Part shown: positions 1-11,171 of the stretch, piece by piece
Layout: every line of letters begins with the position of its first letter
Numbering within the stretch: position 1 is the first letter of the stretch
Source: Lycium barbarum
Lineage: Eukaryota > Streptophyta > Magnoliopsida > Solanales > Solanaceae
DNA length: 64,000 bases
Direction: 5' to 3'
Assembly (NCBI RefSeq): GCF_019175385.1
Contig: NC_083345.1
Span: 117,662,480-117,726,479 of the forward strand
Program-made: the position numbers and the translations under genes
Notes under the pieces: model-generated
Told to the model about the DNA's origin: nothing
The model's input: the letters and a program-made list of their open reading frames with translations, nothing else
The model's database searches: none

Positions 1-121
1 AATTAGTTTCATGTATCTTAGTTACAGAGTAAACTCTGCTAAACTTTCGTAGAGTCTCAGAATTAGCGACGATTATAACCAAGACCGTCATTTGAGGACG
101 AACGATCCCATGGGGAGATAA
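1..121 (+). mobile_element. 3' tail of the internal region of Ty3/gypsy element A
   Basis: Non-coding end of an LTR retrotransposon whose body lies left of the window. It contains the wording typical of this group (atttgaggacgaacgatccc) and then a purine-rich tract, catggggagataa, directly before an LTR that starts TGTTAC. The tract fits a polypurine tract priming plus-strand DNA synthesis. No reading frame is visible. Confidence 0.7.
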
Positions 122-639
122 TGTTACACTCAATATCTTAGAACTAAGGTTAGACTCGTATCGTTAGAGTTTTAGTGGAAAAACTGAAGGTTTGAACGTT
201 TTGCGAAAATGGTTGACAGGCCTATTTTGGACAGCCATAATTCTGTGATTAGTTGGGAATTTGGGAAAGTACCCTTAATGAAAGTTGTAGTGCGTAGAAA
301 TACCTTTCAAATGAAAGTTGTAGTACATAGAAATACATTTCTAACGATATAAGGACCAGGTCAATCAGAGATCGAAGCAAGGAGATATGATCGTCTCAAG
401 ATGGCTAATAGTAAGGCGCTTAAAATTCTATGGAATAGGCTAAATTTTCGATACGTCTACCTTCCATTCCAATTTTGTGAAAATCCGTTGAGAATTTGAG
501 AAAGCTTAAAACACGAAAGTTGTGGCGCTTTGAACTACCTTCCCAACGGTATATTATAGATCCTGAACAGAGCTCTGTACAAGAAGTTATGCCCATTTTA
601 TTGAACACTGCATAGAAACAACACATGTCACTTGTGAGG

Positions 640-800
640 GCGCATACGATTGCCCCGCATCGCGGGTCGATCGCCTAAAAGCACCCTCTCTAATCACTGA
701 ACTGCAAGGGGTCGCGCGCTGCATGTGCTTCGTGGGCCCATCGCGTAAAATGTCGGGTTTCGTGTCAAAAGTCGGGTTTTCACGTTTTAAGTTATATTTA
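640..800 (+). promoter_or_regulatory. U3 promoter block of element A LTR
   Basis: A CG-rich stretch with repeated cgcg/tcgatcgc words (about 640-755) lies directly before a TATA-like box, ttatattta at 792-800. The arrangement, a CG-rich palindromic block followed by TATA, recurs in many gypsy LTRs of the window. Promoter role is inferred from position. Confidence 0.45.
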
Positions 801-1815
801 AGCTTGGGGTTTATTTCCCTAACACCCCTAGTCACGAGTCAGAGGGGACAAGTCCCGAGCCTCAAGAATCCTCCAAGGTAATTTTTATCATGATTCTAGG
901 TTGAATTCAAGTCCCTAATCCCCTTTTAACTTGAGTAAACCCTTCTAATCGATAGAGTTGTGAGTGGAACATTATTGTTGGGCGTGGATATCCTAGAACT
1001 CGAAATCAAGAGGATTAAACTTCAAAAAGGTAATGCTTCTACACTCTAATCATTCATAATAGTGAATTGATGAGTTCTTGGGAGAATAGTTAATGGGTTT
1101 AGTAAAGAGAATTACACGAACTATGCTAGGGTTTTGGATTGTTGACTTGAGATTGTTGTAAACATATGGGTGATGAATAATGATGTTAATTACACCTAAT
1201 TGAGATTGTATTATTACCTAGAAGTAATAGAATGGGAATTAGGGGAAGGAAACGCCATTAAAGAAGGTTGTGGAGCTTTATGCCCACCAAGTGTTTGATA
1301 AAATGCTTAGGTGACCAAAGCATGGATATTATTGCTAATATGGAACCTCTTTGACTTGTATTGCTATAGATTAAAGTTAAAAGGGTTGATGAACGTTGTA
1401 TTACGCTCAAAGACCGAAATTAAGGTATGTGAGGATAACTCTCTACGTTTGGGAATGTTAATGATTCTCCCTACGCCATGTTCGTTTACAACGTTACCAA
1501 TTGCCTCAGAAATATAGTTAATCTTAGTTCCTTAAATAGTTGCAGAACTTCTATTCTCTAGTTTCATAGTTCATTCATGACTTTCATTTCGAATGTTGTG
1601 AGCTCAGTACGTAATCAATATAGACTTGTGTTTGATACCCATGAGTCTTAGTCTAGAATACTTAGCATGTTTATAAATAGTTAAAGCTTCAGTTCTCATA
1701 ATCAGTTAATGAATACATGTATGAGTGAATCGTTGCCCAGTATGTCAGTGTTGTATCTTTCAGCATGATTCTCAGTTCTTTTATGTAAATTGCTTAATGA
1801 TGAACGCCTGTGTTA

Positions 1816-1901
1816 TTGGACCTAAGGCCACAGTTATGTGTACGTATACTTGGGCCTGAGGCCACAGCTTGTGCACATATATATTAGGCTTAAGGCCGCA
1901 G
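1816..1901 (+). repeat. minisatellite, three 18-bp units in A LTR
   Basis: Three copies of an 18-bp unit like TTGGGCCTGAGGCCACAG start at 1816, 1850 and 1884, about 34 bp apart. Each contains a small inverted repeat (GGCC..GGCC). It lies upstream of the LTR hairpins, as do the minisatellites of the other subfamilies. Confidence 0.7.
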
Positions 1902-1945
1902 ATTATTTACTCAGATAAACAGGTGGTTCGTCATTCAGAACAGGG

Positions 1946-2169
1946 AGTATTCATATCTTTACTTCCTTATTTATGTTCAGTTATCAGTTATCAGTTCAGT
2001 TTCAGTATCAGTATTTACAGTTCTTTCATTCAATTGCTTTACATACAAGTGCAATTAAGTATTCATATCTTTACTTCCTTATTTAAGTTCAGTTATTAGT
2101 TATCAATTCAGTTTCAGTATCAGTATTTACAGTTCTTTCATTCAGTTGCTTTACATACAAGTGCAATTC
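1946..2169 (+). repeat. tandem duplication, 2 x 112 bp, in A LTR
   Basis: The segment starting agtattcatatctttacttc at 1946 is repeated at 2058 with a few differences. Both copies end in tacaagtgcaatt. It is a recent local duplication inside the LTR; it also moved the downstream hairpin block. Confidence 0.85.
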
Positions 2170-2203
2170 AAATGTACTGACATCACCTTTTATTACCCGG
2201 GAG

Positions 2204-2223
2204 CCTGCATTTCACGATGCAGG
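2204..2223 (+). other. conserved LTR hairpin HP3 (CCTGCA..TGCAGG)
   Basis: A perfect 6-bp stem CCTGCA / TGCAGG with loop tttcacga. It corresponds to the third hairpin of the structure seen in the other gypsy LTRs, about 465 bp before the LTR end. Only the right arm (GTACTGAC, 2174-2181) of the first hairpin is left in this copy. Confidence 0.6.
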
Positions 2224-2669
2224 TAATGATTTATAGGTTGACGATTCTTCTTCCTAGGACCTTCTCGGATCAGCTGCTTGGTGAGCCTCAGTTCCCTCAG
2301 AGCGTTATCATACTTTCAGTCTTTATAGTAATTCTGTCAGTGAGGTATGCCAGGGGCCTTGTCTCAGTAAACAATTAGTAGTTCAGTATTCTTTAGAGGC
2401 TTCATAGACTATAGTCCAATCAGTTAGATGTTTAGCAACTTTTGTGTTAGCCTTGTCGGCTAATTATTCAGACTTTTAGACTTATTCAGTATTTTCGCAT
2501 TTATGATATTTCAGTCAGACTTTAGTAGATAAGTATGTGTTAGTGTTATTTTCGCATTTAGTATGTTTGATATCACATGTTGATTCAGCCAGCCAGTTGG
2601 TTCGCTCGATCACATGCAGACAGGCACCGAGTGTCGTGTTACGCCCAGACCATAGTTAGGGGCATGATA

Positions 2670-3540
2670 GTTTATTGATGATATCTTAGTGTATTCCAAG
2701 AGTAGAGAGGAGCATGAGATCCATCTTCGTTCTGTTCTTGGGTTGTTGAAGAAGCATAGCCTGTTTGCTAAATTTTCTAAATGTGAGTTCTGGTTGGAGT
2801 TGGTGGCATTCTTGGGCCATGTTGTGTCTAAGCATGGGATTATGGTTGACCCACAGAAGATTGAGGCTGTGAGGGTTTGGGCGAGGCCCACTACTGTTAC
2901 TGAGATTCGTAGTTTTATGGGTTTGGCCAGCTATTACCGTCGCTTCGTGAAGGGTTTTGCTTCTATTACTTCATCTTTGACCAGATTGACTCAGAAGGAT
3001 GTTCCCTTCTAGTGGTCAGATGATTATGAGCAGAGCTTTATAATGCTCAAGCTTCTTTTGACCTCAGCCCCGATCTTAAGATTACCCATGGAGAGTAAGG
3101 ATTTTGCCGTCTATTGTGATGCCTCTCGTGTGGATTTATGTGCTGTGTTGAGGCAAGAGGGTACAATGATAGTTATGCTTCATGCCAGTTAAAGATTCAT
3201 GAGAAGAATTACCCTACCCATGATTTGAAGTTGTTGGCCGTGGTCTTTGCTTTGAAGATTTGGAGGCACTATTTGTATGGTGTCCATTGTTAGATTTTCA
3301 CCGATCACCGTAGTCTTCAGCATGTGTTTACCGAGAGAGATCTTAATTCCAGGAAGTGCCAATGGATGGAGGTCCTGAAGGATTATGACATCTCTATTCT
3401 GTATTATCTCGGGAAAGCCAATGTTGTGGATGATGCCTTGAGTCGCAAGGCAGTGATTATGGGGAGTTTGGTTCGTTTGATTATTTCTGAGCGCCTGTTG
3501 GCTATGGAGGTTCAGACTCTGGCCAACAGTTTTGTTCGCC
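2670..3540 (+). pseudogene. element B reverse transcriptase end and RNase H (broken)
   Basis: Reading resumes inside the RT catalytic motif ([11 protein letters not shown], both Asp kept), followed by the conserved C-terminal RT stretch with FLGHVVS and [14 protein letters not shown], up to a TAG at 3010. RNase H follows with its first Asp motif (YCDAS, 3116-3130), then frameshifts near 3170, the ELLA-like region, and the TDHRSLQHVF motif (3299-3328). A tether like WMEVLKDYDISILYY leads to integrase. The start of RT is missing because element A is inserted there. The function would have been copying element RNA to DNA in cytoplasmic particles; this copy cannot make the protein. Confidence 0.8.
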
Positions 3541-5060
3541 TTGCTATTTCAGCCCAAGCAAGATTTTGGCTTTTGTAGAGGCGAGGTCATACTTATTGGA
3601 TCGGATCCGGACTCATCAGTTTGAGGATGCTCAGTTGAGCAAGATTCGAGATAGAGTTTTGAGGGTGAGGCCAAGGAGCCTGTGATTGATTCTGAGGGCA
3701 TTTTGAGGATTATAGGACTCGTATTGGTGATCTGATTTAGTTGATCTTGTATGAGGCTCATAGCTATGGCTATTCCATTCATCCGGAGGCGACTAAGATG
3801 TACCATGATTTGAGACTGCATTATGAGTGGCATCGGATGAAGAGAGATACAGTTGATTTTGTAGGTAAGTGTGGGAATTGTCAGCAGGTAAAGTATGAGT
3901 ACCAGCGACCCAGTAGTGTGCTTCAGAGGATGTCCATTCCCGAGTGGAAGTGAGAGAGGATTACCATAGATTTTGTTGTGGGTCTTCCGAAGACCCTAGG
4001 CAAGTTTGACTCCATTTGGGTAATAGTCAATCGGTTGACTAAGTCCACTCACTTTGTTCCAGTTCAGGTTTTCTATACCGCGGAGAAGTTAGCCAAGTTG
4101 TACATTCGGAATATTATGAGATTGCATAGGGTTCCTATTATTGATAGTAGTTGATCGGGGTACTATCTTCACTTCCTGATTCTGGAGGGCTTTTCATGAG
4201 GAGTTAGGTACCCAATTGGATCTCAGTACATCTTTTCATCCCCAGACTAATGGCCAGTCCAAAAGGACCATTCAGGTGCTCGAGGACATGTTCAGAGCGT
4301 GTGTTATTGATTTTGGTGGTCATTGGGACCAACACTTACCATTGGTAGATTTTTCGTACAATAACAGTTATCATTCGAGTATTGGCATGACGCCTTTTGA
4401 GGCTTTATATGGTAGGAGATGTAGATCTCCAGTTGGTTGGTTTGATGGATTCGAGGCTCGACCTTGAAGTACAGATCTGTTGAAAGAGTCCCTTGATAGA
4501 GTGAGAGTTATTCAGGCTAAGCTTTTGGCAGCTCAGAGTCGACAAAAGATGTATGCGGACTGGAAAGTTTGGGATTTGGAGTTTGCTATTGGTGACCAGG
4601 TTCTATTGAAGGTTTCACCCATGAAGGGTGTTATAAGGTTTGGTTATAGGGGCAATTTGAGCCCTAGATATATTGGCCCATTTAAGATTATTGACTGTCT
4701 GGGTGATGTCGCTTATGAGTTGGCATTACCGTCAGGCTTGGAGGGAGTTCATATGGTTTTTCATGTTTTGATGTTGAAGAAGTACCATGCAGATAGTACT
4801 TACATTATTCGTTGGGATTCAATACTACTTGATGATAATTTGACCTATGAGAAGGAGCTTATTGGGATTTTGGATCGGCAGGTTAGGAAGTTGAGTCGAA
4901 AGAGATTTCTTCTACGATGGTACAATGGAAGCACCGTCCTATTGAGGAGGCTACTTGGGAGACCGAGTCCAACATGTGTAGCTGATATCCCTAGTTGTTC
5001 ACTGGTTCAGGTATTTTCTGCTATTTTTCTCTTATCCGCTCGAAAATGAGCAATGGTTCA
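3541..5060 (+). pseudogene. element B integrase with chromodomain-like tail (broken)
   Basis: The zinc-binding HHCC region is intact (EAHSYGYSIHP, then CGNCQQVKYE, 3753-3900). The catalytic core begins with TIDFVVGLPKTLGKFDS (first Asp kept); the second Asp region near 4150 is frameshifted (YYLHF). In the third motif the catalytic Glu is replaced by Lys ([12 protein letters not shown], about 4255). Further blocks are [30 protein letters not shown] and a GPFKI/VFHVLMLKKYH segment, then a chromodomain-like tail (ELIGILDRQVRKL). Stops at 3951 (TGG to TGA) and 4465 add to the damage. Integrase would have inserted the cDNA; this copy is dead. Confidence 0.8.
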
Positions 5061-6599
5061 ATTGGTATCTGTTGTAACGATTTATTTGGTCGTTATAGTC
5101 TTTTTGACTTTTCTACCCCCTTTTTTTAGCCTAGTTAGCTCAATTTGACCCGAGACAGTCGTTGGCACGCTTCTTGAGGTGTCTAGACTTGATTCGGGCG
5201 ACTTTTTTTGAAATATGAACTTTAAGCGAAAAAGAGTTGACACAAGTTGATTTTTGGGTAAACAGACTTTTTTCGAAAATTCATAGATTTCGAGAGGTCT
5301 AGATGATCGTTTAGAACTTGTGTGTGTATCTGATTCGATACCCAATGTACTAAGATGCATTTTGAGACGAGTGCGTTCGTAACTTATTTTTATGTAGGTT
5401 TGTGTATGTGAGCAGATGGCCTTGGAAGTGGTTCGGAATTTCGATTGAGACTTAGGAAAACTATTGGGTTTCTGGTACCTGGTGTCCGCCGTAGCGGCAC
5501 TAGTGCCATCCCAGCAGCACAGCTGTTGCTGTGGGATGACCGCTGGGGCGGCCAAACCCATTTCTTCCCAGACCGCCCTGACGGTCATAGAGGTCGCTAG
5601 GGCGGTGGCGGTATCGGGCCTGTTATTTCATTAAATGTGTAAGCCCTTAGTCTATCTTTTATTCCTATTACGAAAATTGAGCTCTTGGGGACTGTTTTAG
5701 AAGATTATTGGAGAAAACTCTTGGTGGTAATTCTTGCTAATCTCTTTACTAATTCCTTGTTCCCAATCATCATATATTCCTCTTTTCCTTAGTAATTCCT
5801 TAGTAATGGAAGATTAAATGTTTGTTTTGATAGTTTTTATATTTGGGCTTATTAATGATGAAATTGATGGAGTTTATGCTAGATTTCGATGAATCTAAGG
5901 TTCTTAATCATATATCTTCTATTATTAACATTGAATTCTTGAATCAAGGAGTGAGGGTTTATACCAAAATTAGGGGTTTTGCTTGTATTTCGAAATTAAG
6001 GGAATCCATGAGTTAAATTAGCAATTAGTTGTTGGGTTATGATCATCTAGTGCTTAATTTGATATTATACTCTCGAATTTTCTGTTTTGACCTTGTGGGC
6101 CCCGTTTTCCGAAATTCCAGGGTTGGATTTGACCTAAATTAAATGATAGCAATATTAGTATCAATTTTCATGATTTCTAATCTAGATTTCGAATATTCCT
6201 AGACTTCTTTGATATTGAGGCTCAATGGAAGGGCGAGGCTAAAGAGTGATTATCGGTGTTTGTTGTTCAGCCATCTAGGTAGGTTATGGTTTACCTTTGG
6301 TGAGACTTCGTGTAGCGAAACATATATTTAGATGATATTATCAGAGAAATCATGTAAACCTTCGGGTATGAAGTTGGGTTGGATATTGTCTTAGGTTGGG
6401 CCCTGTTGCGTGATTGGAGCTAGCCACCCCGTTGTGTTGTGACTTGATTGTTCTATTGTATTGGTTTGATGCCACGTGCTGTTAGTAAATATTGAAATCT
6501 GTTTTTCCTTCTTGTTTGTGATATTGTAGTATCTTATGGGTTAACGTTGATACGAGGATAAAGTTCTATATGACTTGTGTAGTCATTCATGATATTGTG

Positions 6600-6690
6600 G
6601 CGTACCTTTGTTAGTACTTGTGACACAGATATATTGTTGGCGTACCCATTGTTGGTACTTGTGATATTGATCTGATTATTGATGTTGATA
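6600..6690 (+). repeat. minisatellite of ggcgtacc / ggtacttgtgat units in B LTR
   Basis: Two to three copies of a unit reading ggcgtacc..tgtt(g)gtacttgtga follow one another at about 35-45 bp spacing. The same units appear on the minus strand in the E LTR (21410-21610) and in 56870-56950. Each has inverted words (ggtac, gtacc). Confidence 0.6.
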
Positions 6691-7260
6691 CATGCATTAC
6701 ACGCACTCTCATGATATACTGTTAATACATTATTGGTACTTGATGAAACACTGTGATGAGATGGGCTCGATTTTTAAATGAGAGTGACGTGAGAGTTCGA
6801 TATCCGATGTTAGTCCCGAAATCATGGATTGAGTGAGTGCATGGACTCCACGGGTCCCCCAGCGTGGTGCCGGTGAGAACCCTCGTGGGCAAAGATTCTG
6901 GTCTCGTCTTTCTGTTAAGCAAAGATTTGGGATGAGTGGCACTTAGTTTACGCGAGTCGCCTTGGGTTGTGTTACCGAGACGTCGATATTTCCCTTCGGA
7001 GTACATGTGTACACAACATTTGCATAGCATTGCATTGCATCCACACATTATTGCATTGCATTGCATCACGGCTTATACTCGTGATGTTGGGTTTGGATTG
7101 GACATTTTACGACTTGGCACATTTGGGATTAGATGCTCTACTTAGGCGATGGCGTGTACTTGGTTCGATTATGTTTGACTTATACTTGTTGAATTATCTG
7201 CCTATCTTGCTTTATTGTCTGAATTATGTTAGCTATATTTAGTCGGGCTATGATACCTCC

Positions 7261-7312
7261 CAGTACTGTAGTTTTGTACTAATCTGCACTTGTTGCATTC
7301 TTTTATGAATGC
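7261..7312 (+). other. conserved LTR hairpin pair HP1 and HP3 (B subfamily)
   Basis: HP1 has stem AGTAC / GTACT (7262-7280) and HP3 has stem GCATTC / GAATGC (7295-7312) with loop ttttat. They lie about 457 bp before the LTR end. The HP3 stem differs completely from that of other subfamilies but is fully paired. Confidence 0.6.
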
Positions 7313-7718
7313 AGAGTACCAGGTTGGGTATTCCTCTGTCTCCCGTGGCTGATAGTTGCCTTTAGCATTAGCATCGAGTTTACAGGGTGAGCATGAGTCG
7401 TTGGCCGCCTTGAAGACTCTATTATTATTATGTCTTACTTTTCTACTATGAGACATAGACAAATTGATGTATTATTATATTACTCCAGACTTGAATTATT
7501 TCATTTAGTTACTCTTGTATAACTTAGATCAGACCCTGGGGGAATTTTCCTTATTCCGTATTATTTCTATTATATATTATCGTGATACTTACGTAATAAT
7601 TCTATTCAGCTTCCTTGATTTAATTATTTATGTCCTTATTCATCGTTGGGTTGAGGGTTCACTTACCGAGGTGAAAAAGGTAAGTACCCGCTCGACTTAG
7701 TCAAATTGGGTCGTGACA

Positions 7719-8041
7719 ATACTCATATGCAATAAAAATTATTCAAACATTCATGTTGTTTCCGGTTAATGCTAGACAGTTTTTCATTTCTTTCATGCGT
7801 GAAAGACTTTTCCATCGTTGCCAAATTCTTAATCTCCGCTATCAACGTAAGTCGAAGTCGAACAAATTGTGGTTACCGACTTACCGTACCGCACAAATCA
7901 AAGCTTAAACTAAAAGTACCAAATCAATAGAACTAATTCAATATGATAATGGCATAACATCTTCAATAACAAAATCGAAATTACCGAATCAAAATTTTCA
8001 AAATATATCATACTATACCATACCAGGAACATTCCTAATTG
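7719..8041. other. 323 bp between two elements, no gene seen
   Basis: AT-rich sequence between the B LTR and element E. It has no reading frame of note. The stretch with accgacttaccgtaccgcac and accgaatcaaaattttc looks like a piece of an old repeat, which I cannot name. It is the left flank of element E. Confidence 0.5.
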
Positions 8042-9358
8042 TGTCACGACCCAAAATCCTATTTGTGTCGTGAGGGCACCTACCTTTTGTTATATCTCGT
8101 ATTTTGTGTATTCGGATAATTCAAGATAATTGCAGAAAGTTAAGAGTAAGGCTATATTTTTTACCTTGTTTGGCACACAAGTTGTGTATGAAAGTTTTTG
8201 AAGAGGAAATATTAAGAGATGCTAGGGGTAAAAAGGGAAATTCGCAAGATGGCTTATAGAAATTTGGAGGAAGGCTAAGGGCAAATTTGGAATTTGGAAA
8301 ATAAATTTTCATGAATTGCAAAAACAAAAAAAGGATTGGGCTTGAGAAAAATGGGCCAAGTGGGCCGGCCATGTGGGGTGGGCCTTGGCCCACATGGGAG
8401 CTTAATATTAAATAGCCAAAAGATGACTTATTGGTCTCATTTCTCATCTTTATCCATAGAGGGTTCAAGAAACTTGGAGAGGAAAGAAAGGAGAGGCCTA
8501 TTCGGCCATGGAAAGAAAATTGAAGTCCAAAAATTTTGATCCAAAAATTATTTTCTTCTAGCTTTTCTACCAATTGGAAGGTCCTTATTAACATGGAGGA
8601 GTTGTTGAAGCAAGTAAACCACTATTTGTTGCAAGATCATGATTCTAGCCAAGTGGGAAATTAAGGGAAAAAGGTAAGAATTAATCTTCTTTTATATGTT
8701 ATGAATGATTTGTGAGTGTTGTAGTATGTAGAAATGGATGAAATTCATGAAATATGTATGTGTGGGGTGTGGCCGAATAGGGGTCTCCTTGGTAAGATGT
8801 GATGAATTGATTTTATTTAGTATTTTGGTTGTTGTTGTTGTGGAATTCCATGATGAAAATGAAGGTTTGATGGCTTGAAATGAAGTTGTAATTGGTTGTG
8901 GGTTGTTGTAGAAGCTAATGTGATATTAGTATGATTCCTTATGCTTGAATGAATGGTATTGTAAATATGTAGATTGTTGGTGTAGTTCATGAACTTGAAG
9001 AAAGAAAATATGTTGTTATTGTTCTTATTGAATTTGGAAGGTTTCGGGTGAAGTGGTAAGTTGGTTGAATTGTTTGAAGTGTTCTTGAATCATGTTAGAA
9101 TGATTTCGGATTAATACTTGAATGTGAAATCATTGATGTTAGCTTGACTATGTGTGGCTGAATTGGATATAAAAGGAATGCCGTCGAATTGTGTAGAAAG
9201 GATTGCTAGTGTTAGAATGCATTTGAATTGATTGTTGAAGTTGGAGATATGATGGTTGTTCTTGTTGTTGATAATTTGGCCGAGTTGAATTCTCGGATTT
9301 GTTATTGATAAATTGGCCGAGTTAGATTCTCGGGGATGATGTATTTACAGGGGAAATG

Positions 9359-9376
9359 CTGCCGAAATTTCGGCAG
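9359..9376. repeat. perfect 18-bp palindrome CTGCCGAAATTTCGGCAG
   Basis: The sequence equals its own reverse complement over 18 bp. Near-copies lie at matching places in other LTRs: 33650 and 38870 (ctgcccgaatttcggcag), 52064 (ttgcctgaattttggcag) and 58930 (minus). All follow a gggga(a/g)atg word. Function unknown. Confidence 0.8.
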
Positions 9377-9502
9377 AATATAAATGAATTCATTTGAAGG
9401 ACTAAGAGAAGCATATGTCGATGAGTCTAACGATTATGTCAATTCTCTTGAATGTAGACTAGCAAGTTTGGACGAAAAAGCGTAACTAATTGGACGTGAA
9501 GC

Positions 9503-9539
9503 AGGTATGTGAAACCTAACCTTTCTTTCTTTTGGCATG
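9503..9539 (+). other. conserved motif aggtatgt .. ctttctttcttttggcatg
   Basis: A splice-donor-like aggtatgt is followed about 10 bp later by a pyrimidine stretch and ggcatg. The same arrangement recurs in most LTRs outside the B/E/F subfamily (24845, 33797, 39012, 52211; minus strand near 14989, 47945 and 58800). Whether it is spliced cannot be told from sequence. Confidence 0.5.
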
Positions 9540-10197
9540 TCCTAGCGCTGAGTAAGTTATGATACTTATCTTGGGGTAACTCTATTCTTGATTCCGAGTA
9601 TGTTAATGATTCTTATTCACTTCTTGATCTGAGTATACTTAGTATAGCCGAGCTTATTGTATGATTGAATAACAAGAAAAGTCTAAAGAGTTCTGTAAGT
9701 AGTAATGTCCCTGATGTTCGTAGACGGTCTTGGATTGTTTTGGAAATGCTCGTAGAGGTTTCTATAATGAATAACGTTCATAAATTTCATAAGCGAACTC
9801 GGATTGTTTTAGAAATGTTCATGGGGGTTCTATAATTAATGATGTCCATAACAATATTTGAAAGGTACTTGGTATGATTGTGGCTTTAATTTTCCAAAAA
9901 TAGCTTCTGAAACATTCGTAGGAGGTTCTGTACTTCAAACGCTCATAACTTTCTTATACTAAATCGGATTGACCCGAAACTTGTTTCTGAACCTTCCGGT
10001 GTCGGTAAGTATACTCGTCTATCGAGTCTTAGAATTGATTTGTGTGCATATGGTTCCGCACTACTCTGCACATGCATATGGTTGTTAACTTTCTTATGCT
10101 AACTCGGATCAACTTGAAACGTGTTTGTGGTTTACTAATGATTTCAAGAAAATTAGTTTTGTACTAAAGGAAACATGAAAGTCGATTTTCAAAACCA

Positions 10198-10590
10198 CTC
10201 CGAAGGGGCCAGGGTAGTATTATGTTGGAACCGGCATGCCCGAAGGGGCCATCATTATTGTTAATGTCGCAAGCAGCATGCCCGAAGGGGCTAGGACTAG
10301 TATTATTATGTTGCAAGCGGCATGCCCGAAGGGGCCATCATTATTATAATGCCGGACGCGGCATGCCCGAAGGGGCCATCATCATTATTATTATGTCGGA
10401 ATTGGCATGCCCGAAGGGGCCAGGGTAGTATTATACCGGCGGTATGCCCGAAGGGGCCATCATCATTATTAGTATGTCGGAACCGGCATGCCCGAAGGGG
10501 CCAGGACTAGCATTATTATGCCGGCGGCATGCCCGAAGGGGCTACCATTGCTACTATGTCGAAAGCGGCCGTCTGAAGGGACTATTATGA
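10198..10590 (+). repeat. minisatellite, about 9-10 units of 38-45 bp
   Basis: The unit core GGCATGCCCGAAGGGGCC repeats from about 10198 to 10575, separated by variable attattat-rich spacers. The core has a hairpin, GCCC-gaag-GGGC, and a palindrome GGCATGCC. The last units are degenerate (gcggccgtctgaagggac). It lies just upstream of the conserved hairpin group. Confidence 0.9.
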
Positions 10591-10770
10591 TACTATATTC
10601 TCATTGTGTATTCTAGGATTTGGGATGTACTTATATTGTGTATGCTAGAATTTGGGTAAGGCACTACATGGCACGGTTCTAAATGTTGTTCCAGGTTGCT
10701 CGCGGGTTGTCTCTAAACTTAATTACTGTTGCACCTTCCTTGTTCTATGATTCAGTGATGCTTCACATAT

Positions 10771-10829
10771 TCAGTACATATTGCATACTGATCCCCTTTT
10801 CTTCGGGGGCTGCGTTTCATGCCACGCAG
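10771..10829 (+). other. conserved LTR triple hairpin (8088 subfamily)
   Basis: HP1 is TCAGTA / TACTGA (10771-10791). HP2 is CCCC / GGGG around cttttcttc (about 10793-10809). HP3 is CTGCG / CGCAG (10810-10829) with loop tttcatgcca. The group lies 437 bp before the LTR end and is followed by gtacac. Confidence 0.65.
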
Positions 10830-11153
10830 GTACACCCAGATGAGTAGAAGACTTTGCTAAAGGTGTTCCAGCGGGATTGGCGAGCTCCATCTCAGTACTT
10901 ATGTCATGGTATTCTGTATATGTTAGAGACTTTGCAGACAGTGTCCTGTGGATAGGGCGTCGGGAAATGCGAATCATTTAGAGATGTTAAAAGAGTATGT
11001 ATTTTCAAATGATTTCAGTTGATTTAAAGTACGTATTTGATTGAAAGTTTTCATAATCTGTATAAAGACAGTGATCTCTATTTGGAAAAGTTCCATGTTT
11101 TAAAAGTTTTTGAAATGACAGATTTTGGTAAGGCGAACGTTTAAGGGTTCGCT

Positions 11154-11171
11154 CGACTCTGATGAGAGTCG
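11154..11171 (+). other. terminal LTR hairpin HP4, CGACTCT gatg AGAGTCG
   Basis: A perfect 7-bp stem with a 4-nt loop, 37 bp before the LTR end. Other LTRs have an unrelated but paired stem at the same place. Confidence 0.65.

Larger units (their letters stand above)
122..2669 (+). repeat. 3' LTR of element A (gypsy), 2548 bp
   Basis: The left edge is the TGTTACACTC start right after the polypurine tract. The right edge is placed where element B reverse transcriptase sequence resumes at 2670; the last bases read gcatgata, a decayed form of the usual gtgaca. It is the same LTR subfamily as 45997-50219: both share the segment around 500-600 (cttcccaacggtatattata compared with ctttccaaccatatattatg near 46250), the TTATATTTA TATA-like box and the cctgcatttcacga hairpin. 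Element A interrupts the RT gene of element B, so it is younger than B. Its left TSD is outside the window and cannot be checked. Confidence 0.75.
2670..7718 (+). mobile_element. Ty3/gypsy chromovirus element B, right part (pol and 3' LTR)
   Basis: The order is the end of RT, RNase H, integrase and chromodomain-like tail, then 3' LTR, all on the plus strand, which is gypsy order. The left part lies beyond the inserted element A and outside the window. Coding parts are broken by stops and frameshifts. The LTR belongs to the same subfamily as those of elements E and F. Confidence 0.8.
5073..7718 (+). repeat. 3' LTR of element B, 2646 bp
   Basis: Starts TGTAACGATTTATTTGGTCG right after the internal end word ggtatctgt and ends GGGTCGTGACA. 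It shares long stretches with the E LTRs (minus strand) and with the F LTRs, for example the short gcattgcattgcat repeats near 7020-7070. A CG-rich block (5480-5610) with TCCGCCGTAGCGG-like words lies before the likely transcription start. A terminal hairpin ACTTACC / GGTAAGT lies at 7661-7685. Confidence 0.85.

Noticed and set aside
5082..5588. 168-codon minus-strand reading frame at the start of the B LTR
   Set aside because: It overlaps U3 antisense to the element. Similar frames in the E and F LTRs are chance products of the same sequence.
7719..8041. Promoter or small RNA gene between B and E
   Set aside because: No box, terminator or structure could be pointed out; it looks like an old repeat piece.
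8121..8594. 157-codon minus-strand reading frame in solo LTR 8088-11208
   Set aside because: It lies wholly in LTR sequence, has no recognisable domain, and I found no matching long frame in the sister LTR at 57461.
10198..10590. Regular repeats with spacers, CRISPR-like at first sight
   Set aside because: Spacers are low-complexity attatt sequence of varying length, the repeats vary, no cas genes exist, and it lies inside a plant LTR.
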